From: Halorubrum rubrum
Lineage (GTDB): Archaea; Halobacteriota; Halobacteria; Halobacteriales; Haloferacaceae
Direction: 5' to 3'
Assembly (NCBI RefSeq): GCF_024494685.1
Contig: NZ_JANHDM010000017.1
Location: 1-56,779, forward strand
Length of the DNA: 56,779 nucleotides
The notes beneath the pieces are model-generated. The model saw nothing but the letters and a program-made list of their open reading frames with translations. It was not told the origin of the DNA and did no database searches. This document shows, one piece after another, positions 41,686 to 51,968 of the stretch (the first letter of the stretch is position 1; each line of letters starts with the position of its first letter). Both the position numbers and the translations under genes were made by a program.

Positions 41686-41889
41686 CTACCCGTCGACGTG
41701 TGCGGTGTAGCCGGCGTCCTCGACGGCCGCCGCGAGGGTCGCGGCGTCCGCGTCACCCTCGACGCTCGCCCGTCCGTCCTCCCGATCGGCGGTCGCGTCG
41801 GTCACGCCGGGCACGTCCCGAAGCGCCTCCTCGACCGTCCGCTCACAGTGCTCACAGGACATCCCCTCGACGTCGATGGTCGTCGTCAT
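41686..41889 (-). CDS. heavy-metal-associated (HMA) copper-chaperone-like protein
   Basis: The 67-residue protein has one HMA domain with GMSCEHC, metal ligands C12/C15, in a ferredoxin-like fold. It should bind Cu(I) and pass it to the P-type ATPase CopA encoded downstream. The ATG (complement of 41887-41889) has a TATA-like GCTAAAGC about 27 nt upstream (41912-41919 region). It is divergent from the Lrp/TRASH regulator gene, with 132 bp between. Confidence 0.9.
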   Translation of the reverse strand: MTTTIDVEGMSCEHCERTVEEALRDVPGVTDATADREDGRASVEGDADAATLAAAVEDAGYTAHVDG

Positions 41890-41989
41890 ACGAGTGTGCG
41901 TACGTTTCCCGCGCTTTAGCGAGTTTCGCCTTGGATCGTTCGGGAAAAGCCGCATCAGAACCGTGGAATCGAAAGCCGTTTCGGCGGTG

Positions 41990-41998
41990 TATTTTACC
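41990..41998 (+). promoter_or_regulatory. TATA-like element of the Lrp/TRASH regulator gene
   Basis: The sequence tattttacc lies 24-32 nt before the ATG at 42022, consistent with leaderless transcription. Confidence 0.5.
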
Positions 41999-42021
41999 TT
42001 CCCGCCGCCCTTCGTTCCGCC

Positions 42022-42645
42022 ATGCGCGACCTCGACGAGACGGACCTCGAGATCCTCCGGCTCCTGCTGTCGAACGCCCGTCGGCCGTACAGCGACATCG
42101 CGGACGCCGTGGGGCTCTCGGCTCCGGCCGTGTCGGATCGGGTGGCCAGGTTACGGGAGACGGGCGTCATCAACCGCTTCACGCTCGACGTCGATCGGTC
42201 ACAGCTCCGGGGCGGAATCCAGGTGCTGATCACGCTCGACGTCGGGGACGCGAGCGTCGCGTCGATCAGGGAGCACCTCCTTAACGAGAGCGCGGTCGAA
42301 CACGCGTTCACCACGGCCGAAGCCGACTTGATACTCTACGCCAGGGTCCCGGACAACGACGTCGCCGGCTGGCTCGCCGACACCCTCGAGGACGGCAGGG
42401 TCGACGACGGGATGGATGTCGACGACGCGATCGACGACCTCGAGGTGACGCTGCTCGCGGGGGCCGACTGGTCGCCCGATCTGGGCGGAACGGAGTTCGC
42501 CCTCTCCTGTGCGCAGTGCGGAAACACGGTCGACAGCGAGGGAACGGCGACCCGCGTCGACGGCGACTTATACCAGTTCTGTTGTCCGTCGTGTGAGAGC
42601 CGATTCGTGGAGAAGTACGATCGACTCCGAGAGGGAGCCGAGTGA
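42022..42645 (+). CDS. Lrp/AsnC-family regulator with C-terminal TRASH metal-binding domain
   Basis: The 207-residue protein has an N-terminal HTH (LDETDLEILRLLLSNARRPYSDIADAVGLS). An Lrp/AsnC ligand-binding RAM-like domain follows (GIQVLITLDVGDASVASI...). A TRASH zinc/copper-finger ends it, with C163/C166 and C187, C188, C191. Such regulators sense copper and control copA-type genes in haloarchaea (CopR/CueR-like function). Its position between the HMA chaperone and CopA supports this. Confidence 0.9.
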   Translation: MRDLDETDLEILRLLLSNARRPYSDIADAVGLSAPAVSDRVARLRETGVINRFTLDVDRSQLRGGIQVLITLDVGDASVASIREHLLNESAVEHAFTTAEADLILYARVPDNDVAGWLADTLEDGRVDDGMDVDDAIDDLEVTLLAGADWSPDLGGTEFALSCAQCGNTVDSEGTATRVDGDLYQFCCPSCESRFVEKYDRLREGAE

Positions 42646-42703
42646 TCGGGATCGATCCCGGCATCCACTTCAGATTCGAAAGTTCTACCCGGAGATCGCT
42701 GAA

Positions 42704-42714
42704 CCTTTGAAAGG
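42704..42714. promoter_or_regulatory. CCTTTGAAAGG palindrome upstream of copA
   Basis: An 11-bp palindrome sits just before the TATA-like CTAAGTA (42724-42730), 38-48 nt upstream of the copA ATG at 42752. A related TCGAAAG motif occurs at about 42673 and in the regulator's own upstream region (about 41966). It is a plausible site for the Lrp/TRASH regulator. Confidence 0.45.
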
Positions 42715-42751
42715 GAAACTCCACTAAGTACGGACCCCGTAGATACTGGTA

Positions 42752-45460
<2,709 letters not shown>

Positions 45461-45523
45461 CGCGCCGGAACGAGATCTCGACATCAACGGAGAGGCTGCC
45501 GAGCGACACGCGCCCCGATCGTG

Positions 45524-45540
45524 TTTGATATAGCGGAATG
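45524..45540 (+). repeat. 17-bp repeat, copy 1
   Basis: The sequence tttgatatagcggaatg occurs 64 nt after copA. The reverse complement at 50565-50581 differs at one position. The two inverted copies bracket about 5 kb. Confidence 0.65.
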
Positions 45541-45649
45541 AGATACAAGTAGAGCAACGCGGGTCGAACTCCTGTCGACGCTCACGAACGGGTCACGCCG
45601 CGAGCCGAGGGCTCACGACGGACGAGAACGGAGAGAGAACGGAAGCGGT

Positions 45650-46105
45650 CTACGCGTAGCGTTCGAGTTCCGGCCGGTCGAGGTCCTCGAAGACTTCGCT
45701 CGCGACCTCCGAGAGGAACGCCTCGCCCTCGTCGGAGACTCTGCGACCCTCGCCGGCGGCGGTGGTGACGAGCCCCTCCTCCTCGAGCGCCTGGAGCGAC
45801 GCGCGGATGAGCTTGCGGGAGCCGCTCTCGTGCTCGCCGGGGCGAACGATGTAGCGGTTGGAGCCGCGCTTCTTCGAGCCGTACTCGGTGGCGAGCCGCT
45901 CGATCCCGATCGGCTCGTTCTGTGCGACCTTGCGGAGGAGGCTCGCCGAGCGGACGTACCAGAAGTCGTCCTGCTCGGGCGGGAGCTCCTTGCCAGCGCC
46001 GGTCTTCGTGAACTCCACCCAGTCGGGCTCGTCGATCCGCTCCTCGAGTCGCGCCGCGACGGCCTCGATGAGGGCGTCCGCCGGCACGTCGTAGATGGTT
46101 ACCAT
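45650..46105 (-). CDS. rps19e: 30S ribosomal protein S19e
   Basis: The 151-residue protein starts MVTIYDVPADALIEAVA and has the S19e signatures WVEFTKTGAGKELPP, WYVRSASLLRKV, YGSKKRGSNRYIVRPGEH and SRKLIRASLQALEEEGLV. It is a basic small-subunit protein involved in head assembly and late maturation. The ATG (complement of 46103-46105) is used rather than a Met 12 residues upstream. No PDCD5 neighbour is present here, unlike in some euryarchaea. Confidence 0.96.
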   Translation of the reverse strand: MVTIYDVPADALIEAVAARLEERIDEPDWVEFTKTGAGKELPPEQDDFWYVRSASLLRKVAQNEPIGIERLATEYGSKKRGSNRYIVRPGEHESGSRKLIRASLQALEEEGLVTTAAGEGRRVSDEGEAFLSEVASEVFEDLDRPELERYA

Positions 46106-46229
46106 TAGGGGAGAATTCAGCCCAAGGTCGTTTAAACCCATCGTATTCGAGAGCCGTCGTGTGAGCCGTTTTCACGGAGAACGGCGGATCGACGGCCGAC
46201 GAGCGGCCGCTAAACGACGGATCGATCCG

Positions 46230-47573
46230 CTACTCGACGTACTGGTATTTCCGCTCGTTCATCCGACCCCAGCCGGTGAAGACGAACTCGCCCTCGGGGG
46301 CGGTGAACTCCTCGATCTCGCGGTCGAGGTCCTTGTCGTACTCGTGGATGTCGTGGACGTCCTCGTACTCCTCCCACGAGAGGTCGTACCGGCGCTCGAG
46401 CTGGTCGTCGATGTCGAGCGCCTCGACCTCCGAGCGCCACCTCTCGCGGACCGTCTCGGCGTGGATCTCGGCCTGCGCGCCGGAGCCGTAGGAGGCGACG
46501 AGCAGCGTCTCGCCGACGAAGTCCCGATCGCGCTCGAGCGCGTCTCGGAGGGCGCTCACGCGGGCGACGTGAACCGAGGAGGTGTACCAGTTACCGACCT
46601 CCCGAGAGAGGCCGAGCGTCGGCTCGACGGCGTCGTCGTACCACGTCCGGTACTGCTCCGTCGTCTTCAGCTCGTCCATGTACTCGCGGATCGCCTCCTC
46701 GTAAGCCTCGCGGTCGTCGTACTCGCCCTCGCGCGGTTGACGGCCGATCTCGCCGGCGAGGTCGTCCTCGTACTCCGTGTCGCGGATCACGTGGCGGTAC
46801 GCGAGCAGGGCAGCCTTCCGGACCATCCCCGGAAACGGCGTGTGGAAGGGGGCGTACGCGAAGTCGTCGAGCTCGATCTTCCCCGCGACCGACTCGTAGT
46901 CCTCGAGCGCCTCGCGCATCCGCGAGAGGTACACCTGCATCGAGCGCTTGCCGTCGACGCTCGGGAACTGCTGGTTCGGCTTCAGGAAGTCCGTCTCGTC
47001 CTTCGAACCGTACCCCTGGTCGTTCGAGAGCTCGACGAGGTTCGGGTCCTCGGCGATCAGCATCGCGACCGCGCCCGCGCCCTGGGTCGCCTCGCCGGGG
47101 TCGCCGCGGGCGTACAGCGCGGTGTCGGTCGCGATCACGATCGCCGCCCGTCCGCGGTTCCGCCCCGCGCGGATCCAGTTGTACGCGTCGTCGACCGCCT
47201 GCGTGCCGGCGACGCAGGCGAACTTGCGCTCGCCCTTGTTGGCGTGGACGAAGTCGCCGTCGTACACCTTCTCCAGACAGCCCGCGATGTACGTCGAGAC
47301 GGGTTTCGAGTGGTCGAACGCCGACTCCGTGGCGACGTCGATCCGCCCGATGTCGTCGGGTTCGAGGCCCTTTCGGTCCATCAGGCGCTTGGCCGCGTTC
47401 GCGCCCATCGTGACGATGTCCTCGTAGACGTCCGGGAACGAGGAGTTCGTGAGTCCGAGCCCCTTCGTGTACTTCTCCGGGTCGTCACCCTTCTGCGGGG
47501 CGAAGGTGTTCGGCAGGTCGAGTCTGAGCTTTCCGGATCGGATCTCGATGGCGTCGATCCCCACTGCGGTCAT
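46230..47573 (-). CDS. hmgB: hydroxymethylglutaryl-CoA synthase
   Basis: The 447-residue thiolase-fold enzyme condenses acetyl-CoA and acetoacetyl-CoA to HMG-CoA for isoprenoid (archaeol, carotenoid) synthesis. Key residues are the catalytic Cys120 in FACVAGT, Glu83 in ATESAFDHSKP, and the typical AFHTPFPGMVRKAALL segment. The ATG (complement of 47571-47573) starts TAVGIDAIEIRSGKLRLDL. A lone housekeeping gene, it is followed downstream by S19e on the same strand. Confidence 0.95.
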   Translation of the reverse strand: MTAVGIDAIEIRSGKLRLDLPNTFAPQKGDDPEKYTKGLGLTNSSFPDVYEDIVTMGANAAKRLMDRKGLEPDDIGRIDVATESAFDHSKPVSTYIAGCLEKVYDGDFVHANKGERKFACVAGTQAVDDAYNWIRAGRNRGRAAIVIATDTALYARGDPGEATQGAGAVAMLIAEDPNLVELSNDQGYGSKDETDFLKPNQQFPSVDGKRSMQVYLSRMREALEDYESVAGKIELDDFAYAPFHTPFPGMVRKAALLAYRHVIRDTEYEDDLAGEIGRQPREGEYDDREAYEEAIREYMDELKTTEQYRTWYDDAVEPTLGLSREVGNWYTSSVHVARVSALRDALERDRDFVGETLLVASYGSGAQAEIHAETVRERWRSEVEALDIDDQLERRYDLSWEEYEDVHDIHEYDKDLDREIEEFTAPEGEFVFTGWGRMNERKYQYVE

Positions 47574-47639
47574 GAACGGTCGTTCATGAGGTGGGCATAT
47601 GGGTGTGTCGATGAGCGTTACGTCGATCGTGGAAATCGT

Positions 47640-50360
47640 TCAGTAGTTCTCGGCGACGTACTCCGTACAAGATTGTCCGTTGATCGTCGCGTCATCACAC
47701 GAGATGTCGCCAGCCGAATCAACTAGTACGTCACCCTTCACCTCAGACTGGTAATTAAGCGTTACAGTTCCATTCGCTTCGATGTTCTGATCAACAACCG
47801 CTTCATTTTCCAAGGTGACTGAATTCTGGCTCGTCACCCCGCCTTTCACCTCAGATCGGTATCTGAGTATAACTGGTCCATCTGCTTTGATATCATCGCG
47901 TACAATCGCTTCGTTTTCGAGGGTAACGGAATTCCGACTTGTGATCATACCTCTAACGTCAGACCGGAAGTTGAGCGTAACTGGTCCATCGGAGTGGATA
48001 TTCTGGTGAACGATCGCTTCATTTCTGATCATAACTGAATCGCTACTGGTAACGCTGCCGCGAACTTGTGATTGGTAATTGAGCGTGACGGAACCGTCGG
48101 CGTCAACGTCACCGTCAATATCAGCTTCGTTCGCTAGTGTCAACGAACCTGTCGAGTACACGTCACCATCTACATTGCCATTTAATCTTCTATCACCTGA
48201 GGTTTCTGCGATTCCGAATGTCGTTATCTCCGTTCCCGCGTCTGGATGCCTGAACTCAATGTCGTATTCATCACCCACGACGTCACCAACATCTACCCCC
48301 TCGATAGCGATCTGAATCTCTGCGTCAGGTGGATCATCGCCTGCGCCCGCACTATATTCAACGACAGCATTCGGTCCTCCTGCCTCGATAGTAGCGGACC
48401 CACTACCGGCAATGACTGTTGTCGTCGCATCTCCGTACTGAACACCGCGCGATCCAGGGGGTCCAGTTCCATCTTGTGCGTTACTCAGGTCGATCTCGAC
48501 TACTCCATCCTCGTCTTCTACGAGGTCACCGTCGACACTAAACGTCAGTGTCTGTGTCTGGTCGTCCGAGTTGGCGGCGAGATTCGACGCCGAAGTAGAT
48601 TCGAACGCAGTTATGGGAGTGGATTCTCCATCGCCTCTCTCACCCACCACAGTTGCGTCATCGCTATCTAACTGCGTCTCCTTATTGCTGCTCTCATACA
48701 ACGTTGCGTTGATATTTTCATCATCACGGATGCCACCGACATTAGCGACCTCAATGGTACTCGATACCCCGGAGACGGTACGCGTATAGTTGACGTCTCT
48801 ATCCTCGTTTTTAATAACAAGATATCCCGAGCCAAGATTCGTAAGAGTGTGCTCCACAGTGAATTCGGTATCGTTTTCTGAGATTTCGTCTCGAAAAGCG
48901 ACGCTCCCGTCGATGACCTTCACGCTTATCGTATCGACATCGTCTCCGGCAGACGCGTATACATCGAAAGATTCATTTTCCTTAGCACTTCCTGCTTCGA
49001 ATTTGACGCTATCGGCTCCGTCGTGAACCGACTGGTTCAGTTTCGTCAGAGAGCCGTTGGGAGACCTCGGAGCGATCGAGTAATCGATCGTCGCGTTCGC
49101 GATCGGATTTCCGCTTCGATCGGACACACTTCCGCTTCGATCGGAAACCGTTACGTTCAGATCTCGATCGTTGTTCGCCACTACAGTAAGAGGATCTGGA
49201 TACGGGTCCCACTCCGTGCTAAACGTCCGATTTACACTGCCACTACCGCCTGCTTCAGTCACGGTGAACAGAACCTTTTCATAATTTAGTGGGTTGCTAC
49301 TATCGTTGATCGTTACAGTAAGACCATCCGAAGAGTTGGATTCGAAGAACGCTCGCCCATCGGTACCGGAGACACGTTTGGAACCATCGAACCAGACCTC
49401 GGCACCCGCGACGGGATTGTTATACTTATCTCGTACCTCGACGCCGACGCTGTCGCCGACGACGGCAGTGGTCCCACTGACCGGCACGATATACGCCGGT
49501 TTCTCAGCCCCACCATCGTCGGCTGTGACCGCGGAGAGTCCGAGCGAGTAGGAACCATCGATACCTTCGAGACTGATGTTGCCGTTTCCGGGCCTGGCAG
49601 TCACGCCGGCAGGCGTCGTTCGATTCCACTCGTCGGCGAGTTCAGTTTCGTTCTCGACAGCCGTCGGTAGAACGATCCGACTGGATTCGTTCGCGGAGAG
49701 AGCGATCGTGCGCTCGCCGCTTGAAACCGATCTGAGATCGACGCTCTCCGGATCGACTCCATTCGCGGAGAACTCTCCGAGAAGGATGGGAATCGAGATG
49801 GTACCATTGACCTCTCCCGTACCGTCTCGAAGAACGGTGGGGTTCGACCGGAAGAGTGCCTCCTCTTCACCCCCGAACTCGGCAGCGACGGCGGAGTGTT
49901 CATATATCAGTCTCGGGGCACCCCGGTACTCGTTGTAGTTCGGACGATACTGTAACGAACTCGTGTTGAACGTGAGGTCGTTGTCAGTGTCGTTCCAGTA
50001 CGCTTCGGCGTTTCCTCCCTCCTCTACGCTTACGTTCTCGATCCGAATCTGGTCCGTGTTCGTCGTCTGAAGCGATCCGGATGCGGGCGGCGGATTCAGG
50101 AAGAACGTCCGCTGTGGATATCGAGTGCCGAGTTGTATCGGCTCGGACTGTACTGATCCCGTCGAACCGACATTCAATATCGCGTTCCGCAGATCCAAGA
50201 ACTCGCCTTCCACCTGCTGGCTGTGTTCGAACTCGATCTCCTCGTTCTCCATGGGGACGAACTGGACCTGATACGTCGCCATCGCGAGGATCAGGAAACC
50301 GAAGAGGACCACCGCCCCCACCACGACCGACTGGCCCCGACGGTCGTGACTGAAGCTCAT
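47640..50360 (-). CDS. large pilin-like surface protein with C-terminal bactofilin-like beta-solenoid
   Basis: The 906-residue protein starts with a pilin/flagellin-like helix (GQSVVVGAVVLFGFLILAMATY). A long Asn/Ser/Thr-rich extracellular region with many N-glycosylation sequons follows, with Ig-like stretches (SGTTAVVGDSVGVEVRDKYN). From residue 727 to 876 it forms a solenoid of 36-residue repeats (units at 758-793, 794-829, 830-865, with flanking partial units), each with two 18-residue rungs (SVTLENEAIV..., VTLNYQSEVKG). The only two Cys are near the end (888, 898). Base composition is AT-richer than the neighbours. The ATG (complement of 50358-50360) has a TATA-like ggttataaa (50382-50390, complement) 22-30 nt upstream. 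Confidence 0.8.
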   Translation of the reverse strand: MSFSHDRRGQSVVVGAVVLFGFLILAMATYQVQFVPMENEEIEFEHSQQVEGEFLDLRNAILNVGSTGSVQSEPIQLGTRYPQRTFFLNPPPASGSLQTTNTDQIRIENVSVEEGGNAEAYWNDTDNDLTFNTSSLQYRPNYNEYRGAPRLIYEHSAVAAEFGGEEEALFRSNPTVLRDGTGEVNGTISIPILLGEFSANGVDPESVDLRSVSSGERTIALSANESSRIVLPTAVENETELADEWNRTTPAGVTARPGNGNISLEGIDGSYSLGLSAVTADDGGAEKPAYIVPVSGTTAVVGDSVGVEVRDKYNNPVAGAEVWFDGSKRVSGTDGRAFFESNSSDGLTVTINDSSNPLNYEKVLFTVTEAGGSGSVNRTFSTEWDPYPDPLTVVANNDRDLNVTVSDRSGSVSDRSGNPIANATIDYSIAPRSPNGSLTKLNQSVHDGADSVKFEAGSAKENESFDVYASAGDDVDTISVKVIDGSVAFRDEISENDTEFTVEHTLTNLGSGYLVIKNEDRDVNYTRTVSGVSSTIEVANVGGIRDDENINATLYESSNKETQLDSDDATVVGERGDGESTPITAFESTSASNLAANSDDQTQTLTFSVDGDLVEDEDGVVEIDLSNAQDGTGPPGSRGVQYGDATTTVIAGSGSATIEAGGPNAVVEYSAGAGDDPPDAEIQIAIEGVDVGDVVGDEYDIEFRHPDAGTEITTFGIAETSGDRRLNGNVDGDVYSTGSLTLANEADIDGDVDADGSVTLNYQSQVRGSVTSSDSVMIRNEAIVHQNIHSDGPVTLNFRSDVRGMITSRNSVTLENEAIVRDDIKADGPVILRYRSEVKGGVTSQNSVTLENEAVVDQNIEANGTVTLNYQSEVKGDVLVDSAGDISCDDATINGQSCTEYVAENY
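47733..48182. repeat. imperfect 108-bp tandem repeats encoding the beta-solenoid
   Basis: The 36-codon units at residues 758-793, 794-829 and 830-865 share VTLNYQS/EVKG and SVTLENEA(I/V)V motifs, with partial units on both sides. Rungs of 18 residues resemble the bactofilin beta-helix. Confidence 0.7.
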
Positions 50361-50661
50361 TGCCCACCCTGGGTCGCGGACGGTTATAAATGCCCGCCGC
50401 CGCGTCTCACGCACGAGAACCGAGAAAACGCCGAACGGACGTGCCGCGTCCCCGAGACTCACCGGCCGCGGAGCACCGGCTCCCTGGTTCTGACCGCTCT
50501 CGGCCCCGTCGATCCCGGTCCGTTCCAGTCGGCACACTCCCTTTCCTACGCTGCCAGTACACTACATTCCGCTATAGCAAATCTCGATCCGACCATCTCT
50601 CACCCAGTACCGCCGTCCGAGTACCGGGTCGTTTTTGCGCGCGGCCGCTGGAGACGGTCGT
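50361..50661. other. 301-bp divergent intergenic region, no gene
   Basis: This region contains the pilin-like gene's TATA element (minus, 50382-50390) and the 17-bp repeat copy 2 (50565-50581). Open frames here have no haloarchaeal coding character. A T-rich promoter-like tcgtttttg at about 50629-50637 precedes the nucleoside phosphorylase. Confidence 0.5.
50565..50581 (-). repeat. 17-bp repeat, copy 2 (inverted)
   Basis: The minus strand reads tttgctatagcggaatg, matching 45524-45540 at 16 of 17 positions. It is about 80 nt upstream of the nucleoside phosphorylase start. Confidence 0.65.
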
Positions 50662-51387
50662 ATGGCGAAACAGCCGCACCTGCTGGTGGAGGAGGGCGAC
50701 GTCCACGATATCGCGATCGTGCCGGGCGACCCCGGCCGCGTCGACCGGATCGCGGACCTGTGTGACGACGGCGAGCTCGTCGCCGAGAACCGCGAGTACA
50801 AGGTCGTCAACGCGAGCTACGAGGGCGTCGACCTCACGATCTGTTCGACCGGGATCGGCTGTCCCTCGGCGGCCATCGCGGTGGAGGAGCTCTCGCGCGT
50901 GGGCGTCGAGACGTTCGTCCGCTGTGGCACCTGCGGGGCGCTCCAGGCCGACATGGAGGTCGGCGACATGGTCGTCGCGACCGGCGCGGCCAAGGAGGAG
51001 GGGACGAGCAAGCGCTACGAGTCGGCAGTGTACCCGGCGGTCCCGGACTACGACGTGCTCTCCGCGCTCGTCGAGGGCGCGGAGGCGAACGACGAGGAGG
51101 TCCACGTCGGCCCCATCGTCTCCGACGACGCGTTCTACAACGAGAGCGACGCGTACGTCGCCGACTGGGAGGACGCGAACCTGCTGGCGATCGAGATGGA
51201 GGCCGCGACCGTGTTCTCGCTCGCCCGCCGGAAGGGACTCGCCGCCGGCGCGATCTGTACCGTCGACGGCAACCTCGTCGCGGGCACCCAGAAGGGGGCG
51301 GACTCCGACGACGAGCTCCCCGAGAAGGCGAGGGACAACGTCGAGCGGGCGATCCGGATCACGCTCGAGGCGGTCGTCGGGCTGTAG
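50662..51387 (+). CDS. nucleoside phosphorylase (uridine phosphorylase-like)
   Basis: The 241-residue enzyme of the PNP/UDP family cleaves nucleosides with phosphate. Signatures include VPGDPGRVDRIADL (phosphate site), RCGTCGALQ, and the nucleoside-site EMEAATVFSLA. The ATG at 50662 is used, since an open frame extends 9 residues further upstream but the family N-terminus starts at MAKQPHLLVEEGDVHDI. The preferred base, uridine or a purine, is not certain. Confidence 0.92.
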   Translation: MAKQPHLLVEEGDVHDIAIVPGDPGRVDRIADLCDDGELVAENREYKVVNASYEGVDLTICSTGIGCPSAAIAVEELSRVGVETFVRCGTCGALQADMEVGDMVVATGAAKEEGTSKRYESAVYPAVPDYDVLSALVEGAEANDEEVHVGPIVSDDAFYNESDAYVADWEDANLLAIEMEAATVFSLARRKGLAAGAICTVDGNLVAGTQKGADSDDELPEKARDNVERAIRITLEAVVGL

Positions 51388-51399
51388 CGGGGGACGGTC

Positions 51400-51849
51400 T
51401 CACTCCTCCTCGGCTTTGAACTCCACGAGCGTCAGCTCCCGGTCGAGCGCGCAGTAGTCGTGCGGCGGATCGCCGAGCACCCGCTCGATCCGGCGCTCCT
51501 CGTCGAAGTCCGCCCCGTCGGGGACGCAGTACTCGTGGCTCGGACACTCGGTGTGGGGACACGGCCCCGCGAGCGACGCGCGACTCCCGGCGTACGCGCC
51601 CTTCGAGGGGACGTTCGCGGGGACCGGCGCGGGCTCGACCTCGACCGCGCGGACGCCGGAATCGTGGACGGCACAGTCGAGCGTCTGGGCGTTCTCGCGC
51701 ACGTCCGTGATCCGGTACCGCGTCCCGACCGAGAGGTTGAGACACTGGCTCCGGTAGGGACAGCCCGCACAGTCGGGCGACTCCCCCTCGTAGACGAACT
51801 CGCGGCCGGCGTCCGCGAGCCGCGAGCCGATGAGCGTGACCGTGGGCAT
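51400..51849 (-). CDS. UPF0179 family cysteine-rich protein
   Basis: The 149-residue protein has a conserved PTVTLIGSRLADAGREFVYEGESPDC start and many cysteines (CAGCPYRSQC, LDCAVHD, CPHTECPSHEYC), consistent with a metal-binding or redox site. UPF0179 is archaeal and uncharacterised. The ATG (complement of 51847-51849) is used over an in-frame upstream start. It is convergent with the nucleoside phosphorylase gene, 12 bp away, and divergent from tmcA. Confidence 0.88.
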   Translation of the reverse strand: MPTVTLIGSRLADAGREFVYEGESPDCAGCPYRSQCLNLSVGTRYRITDVRENAQTLDCAVHDSGVRAVEVEPAPVPANVPSKGAYAGSRASLAGPCPHTECPSHEYCVPDGADFDEERRIERVLGDPPHDYCALDRELTLVEFKAEEE

Positions 51850-51968
51850 GGTCGGAGGAAGGACCCCCGGCGTCGTAAGCGTCTCGCCTCGGCGGGAACG
51901 ACGCCCGTAACCGCGCACCGCGGTCCGGAAGGCAACACACATCCCCCGCGCCCGAGAAGGGCCGTCGA

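Noticed and set aside
47640..50537. Longer start of the surface protein (965 codons)
   Set aside because: The TATA-like element and pilin-like N-terminus support the ATG at the complement of 50358-50360.
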